The notes under the pieces: model-generated
The model's input: the letters and a program-made list of their open reading frames with translations, nothing else
Told to the model about the DNA's origin: nothing
The model's database searches: none
Made by a program: the position numbers and the translations under genes
In this document: piece after piece, positions 32,621 through 43,545 of the stretch
Layout: every line of letters starts with the position of its first letter
Position numbering within the stretch: position 1 is the stretch's first letter
Source of the DNA: Cladorrhinum sp. PSN259
Taxonomy: Eukaryota; Ascomycota; Sordariomycetes; Sordariales; Podosporaceae
Direction of reading: 5' to 3'
Length of the DNA: 64,000 nt
NCBI GenBank assembly: GCA_033725935.1
Contig: MU867072.1
Location: 372,001 to 436,000, forward strand

Positions 32621-33681
32621 GGCGATTGGCCAATGGAGCCTCGTCTATCCACCCATTGTTTCTTCCGCCTTCCGGCTGGATTTATGACCAATCAGATGCC
32701 GCCGGGACCCCGAGCCACCAGCAGACACCGGACCGTTTTCTCATATAAATTTTGGACAGCTTCACAGCGACACTAGTGATGAACATGCCGCGGACTATAC
32801 CCATGCGTTAGCAGCAGACAGCTACATTTCCATCCCATGGATCCGGCCAGCAGCTCGAGACGAAGACATGACTCTTTCTCACACAAACCTGTTCTGCATC
32901 TTACGGCAATGATGACACGACCATTTACGATTTAGATATATAAGCTTTGGCTTTTGACGAACTTTTTATTGGATGGCACGCACCACGCGGTGCATTTCCC
33001 CAATCCACGGACCTTCATTTATCTGGCGCCAACTCATTAGCATTTTTTATTTTTTTTGGCTTGATTCTTCTTTGGTATTTTTTTACTTTACAAAAGACTT
33101 GACGGTCTCCAGCCTTTGTCAGCTTTCCAGCAACTGGGTATTACAGGACCAGCTTACGGACGGAGGGCCAAGACCCCGGAAACCGGACAACTTTGGGCGA
33201 CTCTGGCTACCTGGTCAGCAATCAACCGATGGACGTGATGGCCTGCAACGAGGCTCTGGACCTCCCCATTTCCAGTCTTTTCCATGAATCGCATCTTTGG
33301 GGGGCGGGAGGGTGCTGACACCCCGCAGCAAGACATCAGTTATGTTTTTTTGGATATGGTTTTGGGCGGAGATGAACGATGTTTTCTTTTCTGTTCTTCC
33401 ATATACCACTGCGTTCTCATCAACATCTCAACCGAACATTTCTATGTTGATTTGGGGGAGTCATGAGCTTGCGGTTAGAATAGAGGGATGCGAGTTTCCT
33501 GTTCTGCTCCCCAAGGGACTGTTAGGCGGAAAGGAAGCGGAGGAGGGATCATTTTCGAAACCCCTTTGTTTTCCCTTTTTCTTCTTTTTCTTCTCTTTTT
33601 CTCCTTTTACAAAGGCCCTGAGAGACGAGGGGGGGCTGGAAGCATTTTTCCTACTTTTTTATATTTTTTTTTATGAATGAC

Positions 33682-33712
33682 TTGATGACCTATTGATGAC
33701 CTATTGATGACA
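33682..33712. repeat. 11 bp tandem repeat, about 2.8 copies
   Basis: Unit TTGATGACCTA repeated twice exactly, followed by a partial third copy (TTGATGACA). Confidence 0.85.
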
Positions 33713-34296
33713 ATATAAAAAACTTTCGATTCGCTGGAGGATATCTTTCGGGTTCAAATAGTGCCATGGGTGCTGATATGAAAAGTACAATGGATTTGTT
33801 ATTGGGAAATATGAACAAAGTTGGAATCAATATATCCAGAACGTCTATGAATGTGTGAGGTGAATTAACTGCCTTGATTCCAGTCGTCTGGGTTCTCATC
33901 TCATACCCGATCCCTTGAACCTTACGGTTTCAAATAATAATAATAAAAAATGAATTCCTCTTCAAGTTGGTTTGTTAAATGTTTCACTCACTCGGGTGGC
34001 GTAGCCGGCCACGAGGTAAACTGCTGTGTGACCAGTCAATTTACGTGATGAGGTTACCATCCTGAAGTCAGGGGTAGTGGGGTTACCGATGTAAGTGTTC
34101 CCTCAGACCGGATAGCCGTCATGAATCTGCATGCCTACGGAGTATATGCAACAGTGACAAGAAGGATTTATGGGTCTAATTGTAGCAACAGACGAAAATT
34201 GGATGGCTGTAGCTCGTCTCTTTGCATTCCTTGTGTTTGTGCCTGGTGATGGTGGTGGTAATCTTTTCGGACCCGGCCGAGGCCAAACGTCGTGTC

Positions 34297-34316
34297 TGTG
34301 TGTGTGTGTGTGTGTG
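34297..34316. repeat. (TG)10 microsatellite
   Basis: Ten perfect TG dinucleotides, preceded by a TGTC interruption that extends a TG-rich run. Confidence 0.95.
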
Positions 34317-34659
34317 TTACACAGGGACTGGTGAGGAAAATCGATCGGCACGGGCCAATGGGATGAGAATGTCAGGTGCACGTTTCAATTGCCGACCCCT
34401 GAATCTGGGTTGTGTTTGGTTTCCGTCTTAATTTCGGGACACTAAATGATATAAAATATGAAGTAACCATCGACGGGAAGGATCTGGATTTGTCTTGCTA
34501 TGCTGTATGCAAATGGTATGGCCTCCTGGGTCTGAATACTGTCTTGTTTCAATATGCGGGTATGTTTGTCAGAGACTGCGTATAATATTGTTGGTTGGTG
34601 TATGTAATGGTGCATTGCACTGCGTGAATGTTACCCCTGAGATAAAAGAAGTGAAGCTA

Positions 34660-34722
34660 CGGATGTCCATTTCAAAAGTTTTGATCAAGCGCTAAAGACG
34701 CCACCCCCTTTATTTACATATC
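34660..34722. repeat. Left terminal inverted repeat of Tc1-type element
   Basis: 63 bp, pairs with 36089-36151 with one mismatch (A at 34716 where the other copy implies G). It contains the transposase stop codon (34714-34716 on the minus strand). Confidence 0.97.
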
Positions 34723-36015
34723 AGCGGCCTCCTCCTTCTTCCGGCCCTCTTTATATTCATTCCCTCCCCCTAACTGAATAATTTGCTCAATATGCCAAGG
34801 AATCCTCTCAATCCAGGCCTGGATCTGTTCGAGCTTCAATTCATTCCAACAACGCTCCCACACTTTAATAGCCTCCTGACGGCTTTTCGGTGCCCCCTTT
34901 TTCGTAGTATATCTTTTCATCCATGGCCAACATGGCTCAATTGGATTGAGATCGGGTGAGTTACCTGGCCAAAGCAGTCGTTTAATTTGGTGAAGGCTGT
35001 AAATCCGATCTTGAATATGATGAGCATGTGCTGGAGCCCCGTCTTCTTGGACTATTGTACCAGGCCGATCCTTTTCGCAATCTCTCGCAAAAGGAAAGAG
35101 CTTAGGAATAAGGATTTTCGTTTGGTAACGATACCAGTCGATTCCACCTTTTGATTCCCTGACCAATTTGCCGTTTTTTTTGTTCCATCTCCACTGAGGT
35201 TTCCGGCCAGGAATAGGGGCTAAAGATAACCTCTTTATTCCATTTTGAAGCTTCCATTCCTTCCGATAAATAAGTTCCAGCTCATTATTCATAATCTCAA
35301 TAACTTCCTCTGCCTGTTTTTTTTCTTGTGTTGTTTCTGGAAGCCAGCAATGAAAAGGACCTTTCTTATCATAAGAAAAACAACCCCAGAACATAAACTC
35401 AGAATATCCTTTCCAACGCTCACGAATAGCACTTCGTACAAATGCTTCATCTTTTGTCCTCCAAATACGATAACCACCACGACGATGAAGAAGAACAACA
35501 GCAGTTTCATCTGACCAAATAACACGCTTCCAATCTTCAAGTGTCCAGTTTTGATGGGCTAAACACCATTGGAGACGAGCTTCTTTCATCTTCTTCGTCA
35601 ACCCAGGCTTCCTCGTTGGCTTCGTTTTTTTGAACCCTGCTGCTTTCAGGATCCGAAAAACAGTTGATGCTGAGATCTCGATCCCCTCGAGGCTGAGTTC
35701 ACCAGCAAGATCAGCAGCAGTTTTTTCCCGGCCATACCGATTAGTGCGAACCTTTGTAACGATTTTATCGGTATTTTCAGGGGTTTGCTTTGATGGACGT
35801 CCAGAGCGAGGGGCATCTTTGAGCCATTCTTCTTTCAGAGTAAACGGCCGGATATTCGGATCAAACCCGCGCGTAATAGCTCGAGCATAGATACGATTAA
35901 TCTGCTGGACAGATATACCAGTTTCTTGATGGATTTGAGCAGTAGTCTTCCCACCAACTGGTGATTTTAACGTAACAATAAGGGCTCGTGTTGGGAGACT
36001 GGTATTAGGAGCCAT
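34714..36015 (-). CDS. Tc1-like DD34E transposase, 433 aa, intact
   Basis: Cut-and-paste transposase. N-terminal helix-turn-helix region (KTTAQIHQETGISVQQINRI, about residues 23-42) is followed by a second DNA-binding helix set (GRPSKQTPENTDKIV; AADLAGELSLEGIEISASTV) that would contact the TIR. The DDE catalytic core shows IWSDET (first Asp, about 178), QEDGAPAHA (second Asp) and NSPDLNPIEPCW (Glu); counting gives 34 residues between the second Asp and the Glu, that is DD34E. A basic, Trp-rich stretch between the first and second Asp (about 260-300, PQWRWNKKNGK) is longer than in classical Tc1 proteins. The last codons (D-M-stop) lie inside the left TIR. All catalytic residues are present and there is no frameshift, so the protein could be active. 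Codon use is more AT-rich than in neighbouring host genes. Confidence 0.95.
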   Translation of the reverse strand: MAPNTSLPTRALIVTLKSPVGGKTTAQIHQETGISVQQINRIYARAITRGFDPNIRPFTLKEEWLKDAPRSGRPSKQTPENTDKIVTKVRTNRYGREKTAADLAGELSLEGIEISASTVFRILKAAGFKKTKPTRKPGLTKKMKEARLQWCLAHQNWTLEDWKRVIWSDETAVVLLHRRGGYRIWRTKDEAFVRSAIRERWKGYSEFMFWGCFSYDKKGPFHCWLPETTQEKKQAEEVIEIMNNELELIYRKEWKLQNGIKRLSLAPIPGRKPQWRWNKKNGKLVRESKGGIDWYRYQTKILIPKLFPFARDCEKDRPGTIVQEDGAPAHAHHIQDRIYSLHQIKRLLWPGNSPDLNPIEPCWPWMKRYTTKKGAPKSRQEAIKVWERCWNELKLEQIQAWIERIPWHIEQIIQLGGGNEYKEGRKKEEAADM

Positions 36016-36088
36016 TTTGTGGTGTTGACAGGTTAAAGTGCGGGGTTTCTGGCCAGGAGCCGGGGCGTGGAAGAAATGTGGGCCAAAC

Positions 36089-36151
36089 GATATGCAAATA
36101 AAGGGGGTGGCGTCTTTAGCGCTTGATCAAAACTTTTGAAATGGACATCCG
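36089..36151. repeat. Right terminal inverted repeat of Tc1-type element
   Basis: 63 bp inverted copy of 34660-34722; 73 bp separate it from the transposase start codon, leaving room only for a short promoter and leader. Confidence 0.97.
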
Positions 36152-37191
36152 TACACTAGCTTGTGATTGCCTTTTCCCAAATGTGATGAAGAAAGAAAAA
36201 AACGCCACTGCTTCCCTTTTTGGACCTTCTGGACCGGATACTTGAGGACCCACGGGATCAGAAACCAAGCATTTTCAAGCAAGTAAAACCCCACACCGGC
36301 CCGAAGCTTCGAAGAAGGATGGACAATACCTGTTTCGGATGCAAGTGAGCGGTAGAGTGAGAGCTGAATTGTGGGATCTTCCAGGGTTTGGGGTGTTTGT
36401 TGGACCGCAGGAAGCCGTGAGAGGGGTATCAGCATTTGAAAGTGAAGCAAATGACCTCGACCTTTTACTTTTGATCTATTCTGCATCCGTTTTTTGAACT
36501 GCGTATGGCATTGTTGTTCGAGATGTGAAGATGAATATCTATCTACCCCTGAATTTATCAAATTTGATGGCCATGCACTGCCATGCTCTCGACTCCACAA
36601 TTGAAGCTGGTGGTGTTGTGCTGTCAATCTCGCCAGGGGAAATTGTGCATCCTTATTGGCTTCTAGACAGGCATGTGGCCCAGAGATCCCCGTTACCTTG
36701 GGCCACTCTAGCGGAGAAAGCACGGGCCACTTTTCCAGCTCACCCTGTTCCTCCCTTCTGTTTGGGCCCAGGGCCAGCTCCGATGGAGCCATCCACGCAA
36801 ACCAAAACAGCCCTGTACTGCTTTTGGTCAGGGGTTGGGTTCTGGTGGTGGTTGTGGTGGTGTGCGCATGGGGTGCCATGGTGTGCAAAAAGCTCCAAAG
36901 TGTCCTCTCTCGGTCATCTCCTGGAATTTGAACTTTTACAAAATCGACAACTTTCGTCTTGCCACCTTTTTCTCGTTTTCTGCGTCTCGTGATCGCGTAA
37001 TTTCTTGTTCCGTCCTGAGCTAGTTTTCAGCCAGGTCGCCATTACTGTTGTTCTAATAAGCCCGCAAGGTAGCTTTTTGGTCGAGTTTCCCCGCGCGCCC
37101 AACTTCTAGTTTCTACCTTCTTACACTCGCTTCTCGCCCGTTTTACAACCTTTCAACCATTTCGCTCGTTACGCTTTAACCACCAGCAAAC
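36152..37191. other. Intergenic, transposon to GDP-mannose pyrophosphorylase, includes its promoter
   Basis: About 1 kb. An ORF on the minus strand (36127-36888, 253 codons) ends inside the transposon TIR and has no recognisable domain, so it is not credited. The last ~100 bp before 37192 are strongly pyrimidine-rich (CTTCTAGTTTCTACC and similar), the usual leader/initiator composition of well expressed fungal genes. Confidence 0.55.
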
Positions 37192-38492
37192 ATGAAGGGT
37201 AAGTCTCTTTGCTCTCCAGGTTACACGCGGTCGGAAGCTAATGTTGGTCGTCTGCAGCCTTAATTCTTGTCGGCGGCTTCGGCACTCGCCTTCGCCCTCT
37301 CGTACGTCTTTCTCCAACGATAACGCGCGACTGTACCACGATGGCCATCATGGCTAACTAGCTGCCTTTTTTATAGACACTCACCCTTCCCAAGCCCCTG
37401 GTGGAGTTTGGCAACAAGCGCATGATCTTGCATCAAATCGAGGCTCTCGCGGAAGCTGGTGTTACGGACATCGTCTTGGCCGTGAACTACCGCCCCGAGA
37501 TTATGGAGAAGTACCTGGCCGAGGTTGGTTATCCTTCTTGCAAATCTTTAGTTATGAATGTGGATGCTAAGACGATATTCCTCCTACCCAAATAGTATGA
37601 GAAGCAGTTTGGTATCAACATCCAAATCTCGATCGAGACCGAGCCATTGGGCACCGCCGGCCCCCTGAAGCTTGCCGAGGAGATCCTCAGAAAGGACGAT
37701 ACCCCATTCTTCGTGCTTAACTCAGATGTCACCTGCAACTACCCTTTCAAGGAGCTTGCCGCTTTCCACAAGTCGCACGGCGATGAGGGCACCATTGTTG
37801 TGACCAAGGTTGAGGAGCCTTCCAAGTATGGTGTCGTCGTACACAAGCCCAACTCAGCATCCCGCATCGACCGATTCGTCGAGAAGCCCGTCGAGTTCGT
37901 TGGCAACCGCATCAATGCCGGCATGTACATTCTCAACACCTCCGTGCTTGATCGCATTGAGCTCCGCCCCACATCCATCGAACAGGAGACCTTCCCGGCC
38001 ATGGTTAAGGACGGCCAGTTGCACTCGTTCGACCTCGAGGGCTTCTGGATGGACGTCGGCCAGCCCAAGGATTTCCTTACTGGCACCTGCCTCTACCTCT
38101 CTTCTCTCGCCAAGAAGGGCTCCAAGCTCCTTACTCCCAACACGGAGCCATACGTATACGGTGGCAACGTGCTCATCGATCCCTCAGCCAAAATTGGCAA
38201 GGGCTGCAGAATAGGGCCCAATGTCACCATTGGTCCAGATGTCGTGGTTGGCGACGGTGTCCGGCTGCAGCGCTGTGTGCTGCTCTCCGGCTCCAAGGTC
38301 AAGGATCACGCCTGGGTCAAGAGCACCATTGTCGGTTGGAACAGCGTTGTCGGTCGCTGGGCTCGTCTCGAGAACGTGACTGTTCTCGGTGACGATGTCA
38401 CCATTGCCGATGAGGTTTATGTTAACGGTGGCAGCGTCCTTCCCCACAAGACGATCAAGCAGAACGTTGACGTCCCTGCCATTATCATGTAA
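37192..38492 (+). CDS. mpg1: Mannose-1-phosphate guanylyltransferase (GDP-mannose pyrophosphorylase)
   Basis: Makes GDP-mannose from mannose-1-phosphate and GTP, the mannosyl donor for N- and O-glycans, GPI anchors and cell-wall mannan; cytosolic. Four exons: 37192-37198 (7 nt, ATGAAGG), 37258-37301, 37377-37523 and 37596-38492; introns of 59, 75 and 72 bp. The join gives 364 aa, within the normal fungal length. The N-terminal nucleotidyltransferase signature GGFGTRLRPLT (residues 8-18) is split by intron 2. Other blocks: LPKPLVEF, NSDVTCNYPF, VVTKVEEPSKYGVVV, RFVEKPVEFVGNRINAGMYI and FWMDVGQPKDFLTG. The C-terminal part from about 255 is a left-handed beta-helix of hexapeptides (IGKGCRIGPNVTIGPDVVVG). 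The third intron has a weak donor, GTTGGT, but its removal exactly restores the conserved YLAE-YEKQFGI junction. Converges on glycerol kinase downstream. Confidence 0.97.
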
Positions 38493-39835
38493 AGGAAAGA
38501 AAGGGAAGACTTGGAAATATTTCTTTAATGACTGGTTTACGCTAAAAAACGGATAATGGGCACCGACCTTCTCCTTCTCGCGCGAACCTTTTTTTCTCTT
38601 CTCTTCGCGAGATGGAAAAAAGCATTTCAACTTTCTTCAACTTCATTTCTCTAATAACGGACGAAAATTGCAACGACCAACAACAAAAAACATTTACAAA
38701 TAAAGCTCTCCCCTCTTCCGCTTTTCGATTCTATATTTTCCTGTTCATCCATCTCCACGGGTATTTGGGGGTTTGCGGGGGGTGGATCATAGGTTTTGTT
38801 TCTCCCCTAATGGGTTTCAGAAGAAAGAGAAGACAAATCTTTCATGGGTCGCTAAAATGATGCTTCTTGAAGAAGCAAAATCGAATCATTAAAAGAGCCA
38901 TTGAAATAAATCGATCACCATCGGAGGAATGTTTGGGATATTGTCGCGCAGCGGAAGTGAAAACTAGTGGGACGAATGGTGGAAACAGGAATAGGGAGAG
39001 GGAGAGGTAGGGGGAGAGAGAAGGAGTGAGGGCGGACTTAGTAAAACCGATTCAAAACAATGAGGCTCTTCTGGCGTTGTTTACTGCGATGATTCAAAAA
39101 CCTTGCCTGTCTTTCGTCATTAAAAAGCGGTATTTTCCACAACATAACTACAGTATGTATCTCCAGTGATCGTCATGTTCAAGTGGAATGCACACATTGC
39201 ATAGGGTGTGGACATTGAGATGGAGACATGGAGTCACTTGCTCTAGTTGAAACTTAAAATGATGACGTTGGCTTACACAGCCTCTCGCAATACACAGAGT
39301 CTTCTTTGTCTCGTATCCACCAACACTTCTCTCGTGGCCATCCTCGTGTATGCAAAGTCCCCAACGCCTTTTGTTGCTCATCCTCCGCGGAAATACAACA
39401 AGCCAAGGCAGGAGAATACGAATTCACAGTCGCATATCATGCACAATCATAAAACAAGGACATCAGTCACTTTTAAAACGTCCCCTTCTCACTATTTCGT
39501 ATTGGTGCAGTCACAACTTCGAGTCATCTTGTATAACACAATGGCAAACATGACAATAGTATCCCACAAATGATGATGATAATAATAATAATAAAGGACT
39601 AATAATGCATGCAAACAGATTGCTTGCGTGCTAAACGTATGCCCGCCTTGATAAGTATATGAAAGAAAGAAAAAAGATGAGAAAAACAACCACCCTCATC
39701 CATCCATGATCATACCCAAGATTACCATTCCTAATGCTGCCTCCATCCGTTTCGTGATATGCAAAAACAACAAACAAGGAAAAAGAAACCGACAGCCCAT
39801 CATTAGACACATTTCATACACACAATTCCCCCCAC
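38493..39835. other. Convergent 3' intergenic region (mpg1 / glycerol kinase)
   Basis: About 1.3 kb, AT-rich, no supported gene. Holds the 3' UTRs of two convergent genes. GATGATGATAATAATAATAATAA microsatellite-like sequence lies at about 39572-39593, and a purine-rich GGGAGAGGGAGAGG stretch at 38993-39030. Confidence 0.55.
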
Positions 39836-41814
39836 TTACTTCTCCTCCTCCTCTTCCTCTTCCTCCTTTTCATCACTACCATCACCCAACAGCCACCCTC
39901 TACTCATCTCCACAGCTTGCTCCCACTTCTTAAACAGCCTTCTCGCCTCTTTTTTATCCATCTGCGGCTTGAACACCTTCCTCCCAGCCCGATTCACCTC
40001 CTTCAAGTCGTTCAGCTCCTTCCACACACCCGTTGCCAACCCGGCAGCAATAGCAGCACCAAGTGCAGTAGTCTCCCTCATCCTGGGCCTGTCAACAGGA
40101 ATACCAGTAATATCCGCTTGAGTCTGCATGCACAAATCCGAGTTGGACAACCCGCCATCAACCGCCAGTGACTCAAGCTTGTGGTTCGAGTCCTTCTCCA
40201 TCGCGTCCAAAATCGCCTTGGTTTGGTAGCAAGTAGCTTCCAACGTGGCACGGGCGATATGTCCCTTTTGCGTGTGCTGAGTGATGCCAAACAAAGTGCC
40301 CTTTGCATCGTCAATCCAGTAGGGAGCGAACAAGCCGCTAAATGCAGTGACGAAAACCACACCACCATTGTCAGGGACGGACTCCGCCAGATCAGTGATT
40401 TGACTCGATTCTTCAATAAAGTCAAGGTTTTTCATCAAGAACTTGACACCAGACCCAGCAACAGCGATACTCCCTTCCAACGCATAAACCGGTCTCCTCC
40501 CGTGGCCGAAATCATACGCCACCGTGGCCAGCAGACCATACTTGGAAATCACAGGTTCTGTACCGACATTGTAGAGGAGGAAACACCCCGTTCCGTACGT
40601 GTTCTTGGCCTGTCCTGGGCTGAATCCGCACTGTCCTACCAATGCGCTGGATTGATCGCCCAGACAGCCTGCTATAGGCACGCCGGACAGGGCACCCTTG
40701 GCTACTTTCCCAAAGCATTCAGGGTCTGAAGAGGGAACGATGCGAGGAAGCTGGACTTTGCTCCTGTCGATGCCGAAAAACTTCAGGAGCTCGTTGTCGT
40801 ACTGGAGGGTGCGTAAGTTCATAAACATTGTCCTGCTGGCGTTTGTGCTGTCTGTGACGTGAATAACCTTCTTGGCCTTGGCGCCGCCGTTGAGTCGGTA
40901 TATTAACCAGGAGTCGACTGTGCCAAAGGCGAGACGATGCTCATCATATGCTTTCTTGACTGCCTCCACATTCTCAATGAGCCATAGAAGCTTGACGCTG
41001 CTTGGATATGTGGACAGTGGAAGGCCGCAAAGCTCTGTGAGGGAGTCGGCCCCAGGGCGTGACTTGAGATCCCGTACGAGAGCGGCTGTTCGGGTGTCTG
41101 GCCAGACAATGGCATTGTGGAGAGGCTCGCCGGTCTTGCTGTCCCAGACTACTGTTGTTTCGCGCTGGTTGGTAATGCCGATTGACCGAATGTTATCCTT
41201 GGAGTAACCCAACTCGGCGAACTTTTTCATAGCACCATCGATGCATTGTTCCACAGAGTTGAGGAGCTCGAGCGGCTCGTGCTCATGCCATCTGTTGATC
41301 AATTACTCGGTTAGCCTCAGGTTCCGCGCGCTCCGATACCAAGAGAAAGGGACCCCGCAGCGGAGCGGTAGAAGCGGTAAAAGCGGGGATGGGGGGGGTC
41401 AAGTGGCGGCGGGAAAGTGGGGTCCGGAACGGCGGGGAACGGGGTTTCGAGGAGAGAGGGGTGGGATGGCAGATGTACGTACCCTGACTTGGGGTACAAG
41501 TTCTCAAACTCTATTTGATGGCTGGCAACGGGGTCACCCTCGCCGTTGAAAATAAGAAAGCGCGACGACGTAGTCCCCTGATCTATGCTGCCCACGAACC
41601 AGTGACGTTGTTGTTCCTCCTCCGTTTCCTCAATGCCAAGCGGTAGGTGGTCCTCGTGGTGGGGATGTAAGTTGATGAGATCATCTAGGTCGTCGGGAAT
41701 GTAGGGCTCGATGAGTGTTGTTGGTGTCTTTAGGTCATTAGGCTTGAGCCCAACTCCTATCGCAATTGCCTCTTCGAAGCGCGCAGGGTTGAATTCGCCA
41801 ATGTCTCCCATCAT
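39836..41814 (-). CDS. GUT1: Glycerol kinase (FGGY family)
   Basis: Phosphorylates glycerol to sn-glycerol-3-phosphate with ATP, the entry step of glycerol catabolism and a source of substrate for the acyltransferase encoded at 5558-8020. Exon 1 41483-41814 and exon 2 39836-41291 flank a 191 bp intron (GTACGT donor, CAACAG acceptor); the join restores YPKSG-WHEHEPLEL. Product 595 aa from the M-M at 41814. Family motifs: N-terminal ATP-binding SIDQGTTSSRFLIF, SIGITNQRETTVVWD, NAIVWPDTRT, LGDQSSALVGQCGF, YGTGCFLLYN and the C-terminal FGGY signature VDGGLSNSDLCMQTQ. About 75 residues precede the kinase fold, with an acidic DDLDDLINL stretch, more than in most glycerol kinases (around 500 aa). 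The frame is also open further upstream to an ATG at 42174. The C-terminus is a poly-Glu tail. Confidence 0.96.
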
Positions 41815-43457
41815 CCTGGGCTTTTTCTGTGGTTGCGTTGTCGATAGATGCGGCCGTGTCTGTTGTTCTAGTTGTCTTAATTGTTCCGAGTTAAGTTTAG
41901 TCTTTGGCGGTGCCCGACAGCTGGATTGAAATAGGCGACGATTGTGCTGGTGATGTAGCTGGGTCGGGACGATGAAGGTAGCGATGCTGTATTGTAGTCG
42001 AGGGGCTATAGGTAGCGACGGTTGTATTGATAAAGGAGCAACAACAATAGCGCGGGGCGGTTCGATTGATCCGGACCAAGGCCGGGACCAGCAGACAGGC
42101 GGCTGGTGAGGAGTAGCAACAACGGCTGGAGGAGGGGTGTGCGGGTGGTGGCAGGAGGGGGGTACGTCATCCACAGCCAGTCAACTCCGACTCCTACTAT
42201 GATTAGGACAGGCGATCCCGTCGGCCGCGTTCCACGAAACGGTCGCAAAAGGAATCGAGGCTACTCGGGGACCGAGGGATCGCTGGGCGATTGGCTTCCA
42301 CATTGTGGGCGCGTGGCTCCTTTTAAATTGGGGCAAGGGAGGGTTTAGGGGACAGTTGATCAGCTGTGCCGTTGCTACTACCTACGCAATGCGCAATGTG
42401 CAATGTGTAGGTAAGGTACAGTGCGTTTCGGCTCAATTTTTTTCGAGATTCCTCATGCGCTTCCCAGAGACAGGGCATGTGTTCCGTGCATTCTGCATGT
42501 GAGCCTAGACCCCTCAGGCCTAGCCCCAATGGCCCATTGGTGGAACATTTGCGGGGTTCCCCTCCCCCACGACCTCCCCTGTCCATCTCTTGACCTTTCG
42601 GCAGCCACGTCCACGCCCGACAGGAGCAATTCAATTTCTGCGGGCATATCGAATCGTGAACCTGCAGCGTCTGCATTCTATCGGGCTAGATCTCCGAGCG
42701 GACACGCAGAAGTAAAAATCTTTGGTTCAGACACTCACTAAAACTGGAAGAAACCGTTAAACTTCTCTCATTTCCTTTTGGCCCGCTACGTCTGGCCAGG
42801 CCCCTCGTCCACATGGCTTCCAAGATTTTCTTAGTGGGGACTCAGGACAGGCGCCGAGAGCCAACTGCCTCAAAGGTCTAACTTCAAAGCTATGTATGCC
42901 CTGCAGTGTTCTTCTCCTGGCCAGGCCCTGTCGATCAGTTGCGGTACATTTATACGAAGACGACTCCGCTGCAATAAGGAGCAAACTAAAGCAACTCAAC
43001 TGTAACCTGGGAGATCTAGAATCGCCGAGTGTCCGAAGCCACCCGAGCTCCTGTTTGTTCGAATCGATTGTACATTATGTATCTCGATATGGAACCCCTT
43101 AATTCAGTTTTTCGAGTCCAGTTCCGATGTGACAGGTTGCTGCTACATCTCAATGACACGATTGATTAATTTGATGCTGGAACACCAAGAGACCCTCGTA
43201 TCTGAGGTTGCAGATTGAGCTTCACGAAAAGGAAGATTCTTGCGATATAAGAACGGAAACATGAAAGAACTGACCGCGCTGTTTCGGCAAAGATTGGGAG
43301 GCCCAGCTTTGCCGAATTAGAGTTTACTGGCGAGTGAAATTTATCAGATTGCATGTCTTCATTCATGTCTTGAAGTTTGAGGGACAAAGAAAAGGACAAG
43401 AAAAAGAATTTAAACGAAAAATAGACAAAAAGATGATCATCGTTGATCGGGAATTGA
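41815..43457. other. Intergenic, glycerol kinase promoter side to tRNA-Lys
   Basis: About 1.6 kb. An ORF in frame with glycerol kinase continues upstream to 42174 but is Pro/His/Gln-rich and probably leader sequence. A TACCTACGCAATGCGCAATGTGCAATG direct-repeat run is at about 42380-42407. No other gene supported. Confidence 0.55.
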
Positions 43458-43545
43458 GCCCGACGTGGGGGTCGAACCCACAACCTTGAGATTTATCGGA
43501 GATCTCCTTAAGAGTCTCACGCTCTACCGATTGAGCTAGCCGGGC
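43458..43545 (-). tRNA. tRNA-Lys (anticodon CUU) with 16 nt intron
   Basis: The reverse strand folds as a tRNA: acceptor strands GCCCGGC and GTCGGGC (one G-U pair), D arm GCTC...GAGC, anticodon stem TGAGA/TCTCA with loop CU-CUU-AA, and T arm GTGGG-TTCGACC-CCCAC. An intron of about 16 nt sits at the canonical position after base 37 and contains the perfect palindrome GGAGATCTCC. Removal leaves a 72 nt body without encoded CCA. Promoter A and B boxes are internal. It decodes AAG, the preferred Lys codon in the surrounding genes. Confidence 0.96.

Larger units (their letters stand above)
32621..34657. other. Intergenic, 3' of dsRBD-like gene to transposon
   Basis: About 2 kb, AT-rich with long pyrimidine runs (about 33040-33080 and 33560-33665), no supported gene. 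Contains an 11 bp tandem repeat at 33682-33712, an AATAATAAT run near 33935, and a (TG)10 tract at 34297-34316. Reads as 3' UTR and spacer. Confidence 0.55.
34660..36151 (-). mobile_element. Tc1/mariner-superfamily DNA transposon, complete, 1492 bp
   Basis: The element is bounded by 63 bp terminal inverted repeats (34660-34722 and 36089-36151) that differ at one base, and is flanked by TA on both sides (34658-34659 and 36152-36153), the target-site duplication of this superfamily. The ends begin CGGATGTCC. Between them is a single uninterrupted transposase ORF on the minus strand. TIR identity of 62/63, an open reading frame and intact TA flanks indicate a recent insertion or a copy under little decay. 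There is no excess of stop codons of the kind left by repeat-induced point mutation. Confidence 0.96.

Noticed and set aside
36127..36888. 253-codon minus-strand ORF next to the transposon
   Set aside because: It terminates inside the transposon TIR, overlaps promoter-like DNA of mpg1, and shows no domain or conserved-looking block.
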